DNA of 64,000 nucleotides from Anisodus tanguticus (Eukaryota > Streptophyta > Magnoliopsida > Solanales > Solanaceae): assembly GCA_034509755.1 (NCBI GenBank), contig CM067550.1, forward strand, positions 16,423,001 through 16,487,000. Reading direction: 5' to 3'. The notes under the pieces are model-generated. The model made no database searches. It was not told the origin of the DNA and saw only the letters and a program-made list of their open reading frames with translations. Both the position numbers and the translations under genes were made by a program. This document shows, piece by piece, positions 33,060 to 45,282 of this stretch. The first letter of the stretch is position 1. Each line of letters opens with the position of its first letter.

Positions 33060-34184
33060 GACCCATATTGGAAAATTGTTATGACCGATGAATATAATGA
33101 TCTTATTGATAATAAGACGTGGGAGTTGGTGCCCCGTCCTTCTGGTATTAATATTATTAGGTCTATATAGATTGTTGCTCATAAGGAAAATCCAGACGAT
33201 TTATTTGCACGGCATAAGGCTCGGCTTGTGGGAAATGGTAGGACTCAACAGGTTGGTGTGGATTGTGGGGAGACGTTTAGTCCGGTGGTCAAGCTGGCTA
33301 CCATTCGCATTGTACTCAGCTTGGCTCTTTCGAAAGCATGGCCTATCCATCAGTTAGATGTGAAAAATGCTTTCTTACATGGTGATCTCAAGGAAACAGT
33401 GTATGTGCATCAGCCTTTGGGGTTTAGGGACCCCAAGTATCCTCATCATGTCTGTTTATTGAAAAAATCCTTATATAGGCTTAAGTAGTCTCCACGGGCC
33501 TGGTATACGAGGTTTGCCGACTATGTTTCGACTATTGGGTTCACTCACAACAGGTCGGATAATTCCTTGTTCATATATCGTCGTGGGTCATCCTTGGCTT
33601 ATATACGTTTATATGTGGATGATATTATCTTGACTGCCTCTTCCGATGCATTACGCCGGTCTATCATGACAATGCTCAGTTCTGAGTTTGCTATGAAAGA
33701 CTTGGGGTCGTTGAGTTATTTTTTTGGGATTGCTGTCACTCGTCATGCATGTGGGTTATTCTTATCTCAACGGAAGTATGCAACTGAGATCATTGAGAGG
33801 GCTGGGATGTCATCCTGTAAGTCCACTTCCACTCCAGTTGATACTAAGTCCAAGCTTAGTGTTGTGGCCGGCGCACCATACGAGGATTCGACCCGATATC
33901 GCAGTCTTGTAGGGGCCCTTCAGTATCTTACATTCACGAGACCTGATATTACGTATGATGTACAACAAGTGTGTTTGTTTATGCATGATCCCAGAGTTGA
34001 GCACATGAACGCGCTCAAACGCATCATTTGGTATATTCAGGGTACACTTGACTATGACTTACATTTATATCCTTCCTCGACGTCCACACTTGTCTCGTAT
34101 ACTGATGCTGATTGGGGTGGTTGTCCGGACACCAGACGGTCTACGTCCGGATATTGTATTTTCTTAGTAATAACTTGGTCTCAT
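33060..34184 (+). pseudogene. Copia-3 reverse transcriptase and start of RNase H
   Basis: RT blocks are TWELVPRPSG (about 33117), V-D-C-G-E-T-F-S-P-V-V-K, QLDVKNAFLHGDLKE (about 33352), the catalytic RLYVDDIILT (about 33608) and FAMKDLGSLSYFFGI (about 33690). RNase H begins DADWGGCPDTRRSTSGYCIF (about 34103-34162). Stops at 33168 and 33486, plus a one-base loss near 34165, break it. The frame ends where the viral insert begins at 34185. Confidence 0.85.
34021..34184 (+). repeat. 164-bp duplication, left copy (Copia-3 sequence)
   Basis: This segment, from gcatcattt to ggtctcat, recurs at 45665-45828 with the same length and about nine substitutions by eye. The two copies lie exactly at the left and right borders of the pararetrovirus insert. 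Both carry the same one-base loss in RNase H (ttctt-R-gtaataac). Confidence 0.92.
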
Positions 34185-34226
34185 TTATTTTAAATGAAAT
34201 ATTATCTATGAATACTCTTAAAATAT

Positions 34227-34239
34227 GGCTTTGATACCA
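34227..34239 (-). promoter_or_regulatory. Pararetrovirus primer-binding site (initiator tRNA-Met)
   Basis: The minus strand reads tggtatcaaagcc, one base from the canonical initiator-Met site. It lies about 500 nt downstream of the pregenomic promoter TATA and only about 42 bp from the left border of the insert, so the integrated copy was opened close to where viral minus-strand DNA synthesis starts. Confidence 0.8.
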
Positions 34240-34998
34240 CAATAAGACTTGATACGTAGGTCTGTAAGGATCTTATTATGAAATAAGAAACAAGAAAGGA
34301 GTTTACTTCATATTTCAAGCTTTAACAGTACTATTCACATGAGATTTACCTATACTAACACCAAAACATGGATATACACCAGACTTGTACTATAGCTCAA
34401 GAAATGCCATAACGCCTATCCACGGCTGTGACTGGACGAGCAAACGTACGATCATCTTTAAGTATAGCCATCCAAGTGTTATTATGACTCATGGTGATAT
34501 GAACTGTCAGAACTTGAATCTAAAACCTTACTTATTCAATTTATATTGTCAGAGCATTCTTAGACAGTATAGGCTATTAGCCTATCATGGAAATTTAAAC
34601 AAAAATTAAAAAGGAGAGAGATATACCAAAGTTGTATCCAAGAGAGAGTATGTGAGCGAACTCCAATGTTATTAATTCAAAGGAAATTTACAGTGCTCAA
34701 TTTCCCATCTCTTTCTAAATGAATGAATCCCCTTTTATAGATTAAGGTGGACTTCAAATCATTTTACAATTCGTAAAATAAACAGTAAAGAATCTACATT
34801 ATTACAAAATGTTAAACAACTTTACAGAAAGTAAAACTTTGCAAAAAGAAGATAGTGACATATTATCTTCTGAAAAGAAAAAAGTAAATAAAACAAACGA
34901 CTTTAATAAAGTCAGAATAGCTTTTAATAAAGTTGTGGGGGCCGAATGTGACATTCCTTTGTCTTCTTTCTTCAGGATGACTAATGGGTCCCTTCACT
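34240..34998 (-). promoter_or_regulatory. Pararetrovirus intergenic region: pregenomic promoter and leader
   Basis: Non-coding on both strands. A TATA box (ctataaaagggg, 34740-34729 minus) lies after the transactivator frame and would start a pregenomic RNA with a roughly 500-nt leader running to the primer site, as in the CaMV arrangement. Activity cannot be judged from sequence. Confidence 0.6.
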
Positions 34999-36298
34999 TT
35001 ATTCCTTCATTTTCTCTTTTCCTCGTGAAGTCTGATCTTCTTGTCGGGCTCTGGCCTTTTCCTTGACTGCTTCAATTAAGCCGTCAAATAAGTCTATGGT
35101 GGATGGCTGGTAAGAATAGTCTTCCATCGGCTGAGAGTTTTGGAATAGACTGTCATCTTGTGTTTCTCTCATGGAAGGAGTTGATGTCTCCGAATAGGGA
35201 TTTTCATCAATTTTTGTAGCAAAATTCTTAACAAAGTGTGCTTTTATCTTATCGAGATATGCATTCATTAATTCTTCCTCTGAAGCATGAGGATTCTTCA
35301 TTTTAATAGATTTTTCTAATTTAGAAAAAATGGAATCATCTTCCTTGGATTCTTTCTTAATACGGTCAATAGTCTTTAGACTTTTTAGCAAAGAAGTAAT
35401 TTCCTCTTCTAACTCCCATCCATATGTGTGAGCTGGGTTTTCCATATACATTGTGCATTCCTTCCTGCTTCAGGAATCCATTTCCAGTTCCATGGGGTTC
35501 CAGTTTGCATAAAAACATTAGAGATGCAGAACCTTCGACATAGTCAGAAGGGTTTTTAGGAGAGACACATAGTGTCAGTTGTATCCATTCCTTATAATAA
35601 TTCATATAAGGTGTTGGTAAAATCTGAATTTCAGGTCCAATAATATTCCACCATGGAAAAATCCAACCTGGTAGTAACTGGCCGTTTTGGCTGTTCTTGA
35701 ATATTTCTGGATTTAATTTAATCCACCAAGTATGACCATGCTTCCTGTTTTCGTAATAAAAAACATAAACAAAAGCATCAATGTAGTCATAGTAGCTAAA
35801 GGCTAACTTAATGTCAGTCCTTGGAATAATAAATTCTTTTGATCGAAATGTGCTAATTCCCGAGATAATGTTCTTCAAATAGAACTTTGAATAGCTCTTT
35901 TCCACCCCTGGTTTATGCTCCGGGTAGGAAGTGATTTCAGCAGTACTTGTAGCTGTGAGGATATATTCATAGTACATCATGTTTTTTCCTTTTTGGAAAG
36001 GGTGGTAGAAATTTTCTACATATCGATTCATGAGAATCCAGGGGTCATTCAGATAATTTTTATCTTCATGAGTTAATAGGAGAATAGTCTCCTCATGTGG
36101 TCGAACCAAATATTGGCTTCGATCTTCCTCTTGTTGTAAGAGTTTCTGGGCATATGAGCCCTGCTGGCTAGAAAAAGCTTGTTCTACTAGTTTGACCTTT
36201 GGAATAGTCCTAGGGTCTGTTCTTCCTCGACCTCGGCCAGAGCCGCGACCTCTTCCTCTACCCCGATAAGGGGTAGGTGTTGTCCATTCTGGATGCAT
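34999..36298 (-). pseudogene. Pararetrovirus transactivator/inclusion-body-like gene, frameshifted
   Basis: It starts at ATG 36298, just after the end of the pol frame. The N-terminus is Arg/Gly-rich (RGRGRGRGSGRGRGR). A central aromatic-rich region follows to about 35450, after which the coding frame switches to 35451-34999, a charged, Glu/Lys-rich tail. One frameshift near 35450 separates the two. Position and size suit the caulimovirid transactivator (inclusion body) protein, which permits translation of polycistronic viral RNA; sequence similarity was not tested. Confidence 0.65.
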
Positions 36299-36299
36299 T

Positions 36300-38732
36300 T
36301 TATCCCTGTAAAAATTCACGAGTAAGAAAGTCAGGGAGTGAATTATTTTCACCTTTAAGATATTGGATTTCAAAATCAAATGAGGCTAAATGTGCCTGCC
36401 ATCTGGCAAACATTTGTTTGGAAACATCATGTTTAAAATCTTTTTGAAACATGAATTTGGCTACATTGCAGTCTGTTCTAATTAAGAACTTTGTGTTATA
36501 AAGGTCATCTTGAAATTTCAAGACGCATTTTACTATAGCAAGAATTTCTTTAGCTATAGTAGCATAGTTCTTTTGACTATTACTCCATTTTCCGAAATTA
36601 TATCGAACCAGATATTCTTGTTTAGTTTGGGGATTTATCTGTTTCAAAATTCCTCCATAACCAATGTCAGAAGCATCCGTTTCGATAATCTTTCCCCAAG
36701 TTGGGTTGGCAAGCATAAGAAATGGCAAAGCTTGTACATTCTTCTTTATCTTTTTGACTGCTTCAGTATGAACATTGGTCCAGGGACTGGCAGATTTCTT
36801 CAGTCTGTCATATAAAACAGCTGCATCATTAGATAAATTTTTATAATAAGGAGCAATATAATTAAGGCTCCCTAAGAATCTTTGTAATTGCGTTCTGTCA
36901 AGAATCTCATCAGGAAACTTAGACGCAAAATCAATACTTCTATAAATTGGAATAATATTTCCCTTTTCAATATTATGACCAAGAAATCTAATCTTAGTCT
37001 GAAAAATCTTCATCTTAGGTTTAGAAATAACTAAACCATTGGAGAAAACAATTTTTTTTGAAAATATCAAGATGCTTAATATGATCGTGTATCGTCTTTG
37101 AATAGACAAGTATGTCATCAATATAAACAATTATAAAACCACTATAAGGAGTAAAAATGTCATTCATGACATGTTGGAATTCGGAGGGAGCATTCTTTAA
37201 TCAGAAGGGCATGACATTCCATTCATAATGTCCGAATGGAACTGTGAAGGCCATTTTGTACCTGTCAGGTTCATGAACATGTATCTGCCAAAACCATGAT
37301 TTTAAATCAAATTTTGAAAAAATGTTAGATTGGTATAACCTATCTTGTAAATTCTTTTTATTGGGAATGAGATATCTAATCCATTTTAAAACTTTGTTTA
37401 AAGGTTTGTAGTTAATAACTAATATTGGAACTCCCCGTTCCTGTTCTGCGTGTTTATTAACATAGAACGTTGTACAACTCCATGGGGAGTTTGAGGGACG
37501 AATCAATCTTTTCTTCATTAGAGAAGCAATTTTGTTTTGCAGATTTCCAGATATCCAGATATTCCATATTCATCTGGCAAGGTCTGGCCTTGGTAGGAAT
37601 GTTATGTTCTTGAAAATATTCCTCATAGGGGAGTCCAACGATGTGTTTCTTTCTGTTCCAGAAAGCTGTTGGCAAATCATTGCAAATAGAAATAGCAAAA
37701 TCATGTCCTATTCCTTTGATTTTTTCCTGCAATTTAGGATTAGTAAGTTGATCATCAATATTGTGAATCATTAACTCTTGTTGCGGATAATCCAAATATT
37801 GTTTATTCTTTTGCACAAGGTTAATAAAGCTGATAGACTTGTATGAAGCTATCCAGGGGAAAGATATGATCTTTCCTTCATGAGTTCCTGAAAAACCCTT
37901 TTCGGTAACATTGTTAAGAGGCATTAATCCATTAATAAAAGGTATACCCAAAATAACATCATTAGCTAAATTTTTAACTAATGTAAAGGAGTGTTTAATG
38001 CAAACCTTGTCATGGCAAATGTAAGCACTAGACAGTTTGTAGGAGACCTGAAAATTGCTTACATCTGCTCCTCATACTTTACGATTAGTCTTGGTAAAGT
38101 ATTTAGTGGGGATGAGACCTTCCCTGATGCAGTTGACATCTGCCCCTGAATCAATGAGTGTAGGAACATTCTTGAAAATGGTTCCTTCCTCAATTAATAA
38201 ATTGATTTGGGTGATCCATCTCTCGCGAGAAACCATACTGATATCTCCCATGAAATCTTCATTGATAGGCTCACTAGAAGTGCTTGGCTGTTCAATAATA
38301 GGAGTATGTCCTAATTGTTCCGAAATCTCTGACTCATTTTCTGCATAGGAGATAGATTCTAATAGAGTAACTCAATTTTCCAAACCACCGTAATGTTTAT
38401 GTAACTGAGTTATCTCAACCTTGAGATCATGGATCTCTTCATTTAATTGATGAGTAGTCCAAGGACAATCATAACCTCTTTTCTTTTGCAACTCAGTCAA
38501 GATTTTTGAGAAATTATACGGAGGATCAATCATAGATTTGATCTTACGAGGAGTCCTATCCCTCTCTTGAGCTTTAAGTAAAGCTTCTAGGATCTTGGCC
38601 TTCTAGGCATCTCCTGGAATATCTTTCAGAAGATCATTAATTTCTTCTCCATTGATGACACTAACATTGAAGCTGGAGAATTGGGCTTGGAGTTTATAAA
38701 ACTCATCATCAGTGTTTTCATTTTTTTACTAC
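36300..38732 (-). pseudogene. Pararetrovirus protease-reverse transcriptase-RNase H, broken
   Basis: In minus-strand order: an aspartic protease motif DSGADV near 38140 with a later VILGIPF near 37955; RT blocks including KFDLKSWFWQIHV (about 37310) and the catalytic YIDDIL box (about 37112); and RNase H TDASDIGYGG (about 36687) ending YLKGENNSLPDFLTREF (about 36350). Stops occur near 37951-38070 and at 37201, and a frameshift falls in the T-run near 37060. As is normal for caulimovirids, RNase H follows RT and there is no integrase. Confidence 0.85.
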
Positions 38733-40769
38733 CTAACACTTCTTGGAGGTACAGTCACAAGGATTTTCCTCCTCAGATGAGGATGAGTAGGGATCTTCCG
38801 AATCCGTACTCATAGGTTCTTCTGAATCATCTGATCCATCTGATGAGACAATAATTTTCATCAGAGCATCTTTGATGTTATCATCGACCTTGAGAGCTTT
38901 AATTTTATCAACCTTCTTTTTCTTACACTGGTTGGCATAATGACATGTTTCTCCACATGCATAGCAAGTAGTGGTCTTCCTAGTCTTTTTCTTTGGGACA
39001 TAACCCTTTCTTTCATTTCTGGCTCTTCTCTTCGCAACTTTCTTCTTGTAAGAGTCCGATTTGTATTTCTTGTAATATTGCTTCTTATGTGGTTTAACCG
39101 CATGCTTTCTCTTTTTCCCTATATTCTGGGATGAGGTAGGTTCGACCATGGCGAACTATTGACATAATTCTCCTAATTGAGTTTTCTCATTTAGTCTTTG
39201 CTTCTTAAACTGTCTCTGCAATTTTATATCATTACAAAGGGCTAACCCTTCTTCCATGCACATGCCTATGAGCTAGCTATAGGAGAACATATGCCATGGA
39301 ATCTGTGAATCCGGAGATTCTTTTCTCAGGCTTCTTTTTACCTTGTCTACAAAGAGAGGAGGGAGGCTATCAATGAATCTGGCCTTCTAGAAACTATTAC
39401 TAGCTTCGGGGGGATTGAGCACCCTACTAAGGAAAACATCTTTATACCATCTAAAAGATGTTAGGGTTGGACATCTGTGGTTCTGAAGCAGAGTCCTAAT
39501 GTTGTCATAATTGGTAGAATAATTGCCTGTAAATTGATCTAAAATGGTTAGAACAAGGGTATAAACTGAATTAGGCTTAAGCTCGCTACCATCTTGTTTT
39601 ACAGCATTAGTAATCTAAGCTTTCTGCTCTATGGAGAGATAATTATCCCACCATGCTTTGAGCTGTCCTGTAAATCCTATAGTAATCATTTTTGTGATTC
39701 TTGCTTCAGATTGATTATTTCCTTTGGCAGCTGCTACGTACATAAGCATCTTGTGGCAAGTCCTGAAAATCTGACTTTCAGCGCCACCATCAATATTCCA
39801 CTCAACAATCTCAGTGCCAGTATAGGCAGCAGGATCATTTTTCCATGCTTGTTCCTCAAGAAAGACATCTATTGGAGTGGGTCTCGGGTAATAATAATTC
39901 TCTGAGGTAAGCTTGGGAGTCCAATTATTCCCTCTTTTCGTGGCAGAAATACAAGCACTGTTGTGGGTATCCGTATTTTCTGTGTTGACCATTCCAATAA
40001 CAGTTTTGGAGGTGGACTCTTTATCAGGTGATACTTTCATTTTATCACGGAATTGAGTTAATAAATTCTCAATATCTTTAGATAATGGATTATTCTGTTC
40101 TTTTGCCAGGTTAACCTCTTCCATAGATATAGGAGGTTGGATGTTGGCACGGGTCTCCAAGGGCTTTGGAGGTTGTTCTTTCTCTGGAACAATTTTAATT
40201 CTTTGTTCTTCAATGAGGGAACTGAGTCTGTCGACCTTATTTTGTAATAAAGTCACCTGCTCACCAAGAACTTTGAGATACACATTGGTGTGGTTACTCT
40301 GCTTGAAAAGACTATTCAAATGATCGGCTTGAACACCATGTAGAAGAGTACCCTTATTCAACTTCAAATAGGGTTGAGCATGTAAATTATTGTTACTGCT
40401 ATCCTTTTTTAAAGAAAAAGGTTCATCCGGAGGATAAAGACGTTTGAGGACTTTTTTAGAGTCCAAATGCCATTGCCTTTCTATAACATTGATATTACGA
40501 GAAGCATAGTCTTCCACAAACCAATTAACAAATCTTTTGAAAGTCTGCTTGGTCTGTAATTCATCATAAAATTGATCTCTGATAGAACATTGTTCTTCTC
40601 TCATGAAAAAGGTAAAAAACCAATTACGAAAAAGCAAATAATCTGGACCATTAAATTCATTCTTAATGATCTTGCGTAAACCAGAACCTGGACTATAATC
40701 CAGTCGACAATCATAACTAATTATCTCAGGATTATTAGTCATCACGAAAATAATCAGTATAATCAACAT
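38733..40769 (-). pseudogene. Pararetrovirus capsid-protein region with CCHC zinc finger, broken
   Basis: The open frame from ATG 40769 to 39615 (384 codons) includes a Leu-rich coiled-coil-like stretch (about residues 165-190) and a WWDNYLSIEQ segment typical of the caulimovirid capsid core. Stops at 39615, 39388, 39276 and near 39160 precede the last piece (39149-38733). That piece has a very basic block, the zinc finger CYACGETCHYANQC (about 38960-38920) and an acidic Ser/Glu/Asp tail. Basic, CCHC and acidic segments in this order are characteristic of caulimovirid coat proteins. Confidence 0.78.
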
Positions 40770-40814
40770 TGCTGTTGTCTATCGGAACTTCGACAGGATT
40801 ATGATTTTCAACCT

Positions 40815-40999
40815 TTATTTTGTCAACTTTTCCTCCTGAGAGACTTCTGAGGGGATGGTGATTTTATAAAGGTTTTCATCTACTTGAGATGTTGAAGCTC
40901 TAGCAGTAGACATACCAGGAGTGTCATCTAAAGGAGATATGTAATAATGAGATGACAAAAATCTTCCTAATTTAGGTTGTTTAGAAAACTGAAGGCGAA
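40815..40999 (-). pseudogene. Pararetrovirus movement protein, C-terminal piece
   Basis: An open minus frame that ends at 40815, just upstream of the capsid frame. It is the continuation of the movement-protein segment at 45283-45664, separated from it by 41000-45282. The reading frame would be open across the join if that insert were absent. It has a Ser/Thr-rich tail and no catalytic motif. Confidence 0.6.
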
Positions 41000-43900
41000 T
41001 GTGTCCCATTTTTCGACCCGCGGGTCAATGCGGAGCACAACGTATTGGTGATTCCTGGGTTAGATTAAGGAGTCGCCACCTAATTATTTTACGGTGAATT
41101 AGGACACCTAAATGTTAACTAAATGTTGCAAAATAACTCTGATTTTAAGGTCTGCGAAACTAATGAGATTCTAGGTAAGAGTTCTTTATTATCCTAAAGG
41201 GAAGGGGTTAGACATCCTTTAAGATCCGCTAACTTGCGATTATCCGGTCAGACTCAGGTTAATTATTGTTAAAAAATACATGTTTTAAAATATAAACTTA
41301 AAATGATGTTGCAAGTATTTAGTAAAAGGAAAATATATAAAGTTAAAAAAGGTATGCATTTTGGGACAATTAATAGCAAGGAGAAAGAAAAAAAATGAAT
41401 TACTTATAATGCCCAAAGAAGTAATTTTCGGAAATCATTTTGAGTTGTACAATTGATAAAGTGAACAGAAGATGATCAAAGTTTGTTTTGAAAATTTTAA
41501 ATATGCATGACGAGCCTAAAATAAATAAACTAGCGGAGGGTTTCTAAGTTTGAGTTAACCGAGCCTACAAATGAATAAACTAGCGATGGTTTTTAAACTA
41601 CCCTATTAATTATCCATTCATGGCCTAATTATTCTAAATATCCTAACAACTACACAAGCATTAAATAATTATTACAGACCCAAATAGAAATAACGAAATT
41701 AAAGAATAACAATGAAAGGGAACTAAAGCGGATGAGGATGTCATCTCGCCCTATTTGTTTGGAAATCCTAAGGCCGGAGAACGCAAGGAATGTGGATGCG
41801 GGTCTTCATTTGGCAATGATCACGATGAGTCTCATAACGAAACTCTTCGTAGCTCCCGATGCATTTTTCATGTAAATAAAAGAAAAGAAAAGGATTAGTA
41901 GATGAAACGCGAAAATATATACATAAGAAAAATGTAAATAAATAATTTCATGGAAAGTAACATATTGTTGGGACTCGGGACGTAGGCAAAATGTAAAAGA
42001 ATATGGAGCAGGCCCAATAACATTATTAGCAACATACTTAACCCAAAATCACGTCAGTATCCCATCGATACACCTCATATACTTCTCATATACCCCATGC
42101 ATGTGCAGACTATGCATATCCTATATATACTTATACACTAAACAATGTCAACATAGAAACAGATGAGCGGTGTACAGCGATAGAGCAACACTTTTGGACA
42201 TGGCATTCAAGGAAAACACAAGATCAGGATCAAAATCCTATATGACAATTCAACATACACCAAAAAATGATAAACAACAAATGGTTTTTCTATTTTTGAC
42301 AAAGTTGTCTTTAAGTATGTCACCAAGACAAGTCGCGACTTACAAACCTCATTAACTTTCTAGATTGCCAAATTTTCCCAGCAAAGCAAATTGACATACA
42401 TGTGTTTCAAGAGACGAACAAAATCTACATGTTCCCTTTTATCTTATATAAGCAGTATAATCCATAGTTTTAGGCCAGACTTGCTCATGTTATCTTTTTT
42501 AGAAAGATCCTTAACCATAGTCAGACCTTTAACCAGATCATAGATGTTACATGTAACAATAATGGCCAGGGTATTCAAATAGGGAGAACATGTAGGTATT
42601 AAGCATAAGAAAACATAGAAAAGGGGCAGGAATGTAAATACTAATCCAAGTTATGCAAAAATGACATTTTAAGCAGGTGAAAATGGACTTGTATATCCTC
42701 TATAAGCATATATTCAGGCAAAAGCTTACATAATAGATAACTAGTCAACATGCTCAAATCATATCACTCATTTAAACATTAATTCAGAGCAAGTCAGGTT
42801 CTCATATGATTTAATCATACAAAATACTCAAATCAAGACACATATCAGTCAACATGAACAAGAAACATATATGGTCAAGGCAGAAATAACATGGCATGCG
42901 AATTAGTCTTTTATTCTTAAACAAACAACAAGGGACCCTGGAGACATGCCTAGCTTACTTCAGTGCCTAGTTATAGCTTATACTTCTATCATAAAATGTA
43001 TGATTATGGGCCAAATATGAAATACAGGACAAAGGCTATACCTTAACATAGTACAAAGCAGTTTAGAAAGTATAACATAGTAGAAATGGATGCATTATAT
43101 CAAATAGTTCATATGGGGCATGAAATGAAACCAACTACACAGAGAATGCTTTCATATCTTTATACAAATTGAACACTAAATGGAAAATTCAGAATCGCCT
43201 AGCGTAGTCAACTAGAACATGATGAATGACAGTAATGTGACAAAAGCTAAGTAGATTGCTAACATATACATTCATCTCTTTTCCAAATAGACATGTTTCA
43301 GGTGAACTATTTCCACAAGTCAAACAAAACAAGAATAACTAACAGACAATCAATTTTGATAGGGATGCATGTAGGTGAACTAAAACCTCAAACACATGAG
43401 ATGGTGCAAATACATAGAGGTAATTTAAGGGCCAGACAGACACCTAGGGTATTAACCAGGTCACTATTGGTCCTACTATGATCTCCCTAGTACCACACTT
43501 CATGTTCGTCAGGAATTTAAGCATGAATGTGACATCTTAGACAGGATATTAAGTAAAACACACACTAATTCAGTCATTAATCATAGTCATAGTCTAGCAA
43601 GCATTATAGATGGCTTAAAAACCTACTCATATCAGATCTTAAGAGGTCTACTATCACTTAAAATTGACTCATATAAGATCACACATATTAATTCTTAACG
43701 TAACACATGACTATTACTGATTTAAGCAGGAGCAAGCTATCATACTCAATATAACCTAGTCATTAGAGAATACAACAGTATGAATAAACTAACACATGAT
43801 TAACACAACAAAATATATAGAAGAATGCAGAAAGTAAACAGAGAGGATATGTAGTTACGGACCTTCTTGGGGGAGCGAACCGAGACGTGTTTCGCATCGT

Positions 43901-44373
43901 CGACCCGCTCGGGGAAGTTGTTTTTTTTTTTGAATTCTGATTTTGCGATTTCGAAATTCTGATTTTTTGGACCCGGATTCTAAATTTATAATTCTGAAAA
44001 GAATTCTGCTTCTGAAAACTTTAACCCGACCTGGAACCGACCCGGCCGGTTAGCCGATCCAACCCTAAGAAGAACCCGACCCGACCCGGAATCAAATCAA
44101 ATCTGAATCGATCGAAAATATGAGAAATGTAATGGAATTTTCAGATTGCAAAATTTAAAGGCTAAAAGTAGTGTTTCAGATTCGGAAATCTAAGAACGAA
44201 ATATGTATTTTCGGATTTGGGAATTGAGAAACAAAGGGGTGATTCGTAACCCAGATTAAGAACAAACAAACTTGAACTTATAATCTTTAAACCCGAACTT
44301 AAAAATCTGAATTTTGACCCGATTTTCGACCTCTAAAAAAGCCCCCCTTTTTCTTTTTTTAACAGTGAACAAA

Positions 44374-44716
44374 GGGGGGGGGGGGATTTATAGATGGTTT
44401 CCCCCAACGTTCAACCCGTCAAAATCGAGTTTGAAATTTGAAATAAAGGCAAAGATTTCTGAATTTTGGAAGCGGATTTTAGGGGTATGGGTCGCGGATT
44501 TTGGGGGATAAGGGTATGGGTCGAAGGGTTGGTGGTGTCGGCGTGACAGGGGGGAGTCGGTGGTGGCAGGGGTGAGGTGACCGACTTCGTGGGGTCAGGG
44601 TTATGGGGTGCTGCGGCGACGGGTTGAGAGAGAGAAAGAGAGAGATGTTTTTGTTTTATTTTTAGGGTTTGTTTGGTTTAGGGGGTGTTTGGTTTTTGGG
44701 GGGGGGGGGGGGGGGG
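44374..44716 (+). repeat. Poly-G runs in a GT-rich block
   Basis: Runs of 12 G (44374-44385) and 19 G (44698-44716) flank GGGTTTTGGG-like sequence. Such runs are unstable in replication and sequencing, so their lengths may not be exact. Confidence 0.8.
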
Positions 44717-45120
44717 AATAAGGGGAAATGGGTTTTGGGCTTGCGGGTTGTGGGCTGACGGGTGAGGGTGAATTGGGTTTGGCCGATCGGGCCTTTTTGG
44801 TTGGGCCTCGGATGGGTTCGAGAATGGGGTTTTGGGTTTTGGGTGATATTGTTTTGGGTTAGAAATTGTTTTGGGTTGGAAAATGAATGGGTTATGAGCT
44901 TAAAAATAAAAAGGGGTTTAATATTAAAAACGCTTTGAAGAAAGATGCAAATTATTTTAAAAAAAAAATAGGATATAACATAATATTTGCGAAGCGCTTA
45001 ATGCTTGATAAAAAATAGAAATGCGATGCCATTTTTGCGGAAAATAGAATAACATAGAATTTTCGGATAAAACTTATGATTATGATAAAAATGCAAATGA
45101 CAATAAAAAATGCGAATAAA

Positions 45121-45121
<1 letters not shown>

Positions 45122-45180
<59 letters not shown>
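45122..45180. repeat. (TA)n microsatellite
   Basis: About 29 uninterrupted TA units followed by a short (GTAT)n run (45183-45200). Frames through it code only for Tyr/Ile and are not genes. Confidence 0.95.
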
Positions 45181-45181
<1 letters not shown>

Positions 45182-45282
45182 GCATGTATGTATGTATGTA
45201 GATTAAAATTATTTTGAGGCGTTAAAAAATATTTAAAATTGCAAATAAGTTGGAAAAGATGAGACAAAATTGGGTGTCAACA

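Larger units (their letters stand above)
41000..45282 (-). mobile_element. 4.28-kb TG...CA repeat inside the viral movement gene (possible solo LTR)
   Basis: On the minus strand it begins TGTTGACACCCAATTTTGTC (45282) and ends GGGACACA (41000). The ends are TG and CA, as in LTRs, and it has no coding frames. Opening words of this type are common among large plant Ty3/gypsy LTRs, so a solo LTR is the best guess. No 5-bp target duplication was found. It includes a GC-rich block (43860-44900), G-runs and a (TA)n microsatellite. It could instead be another kind of repeat. Confidence 0.5.

Noticed and set aside
34809..35066. Plus-strand frame of 85 codons
   Set aside because: Antisense to the viral leader and to the end of the transactivator-like gene; no recognisable product.
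45122..45267. Tyr/Ile-repeat frames
   Set aside because: They are translations of a (TA)n microsatellite.
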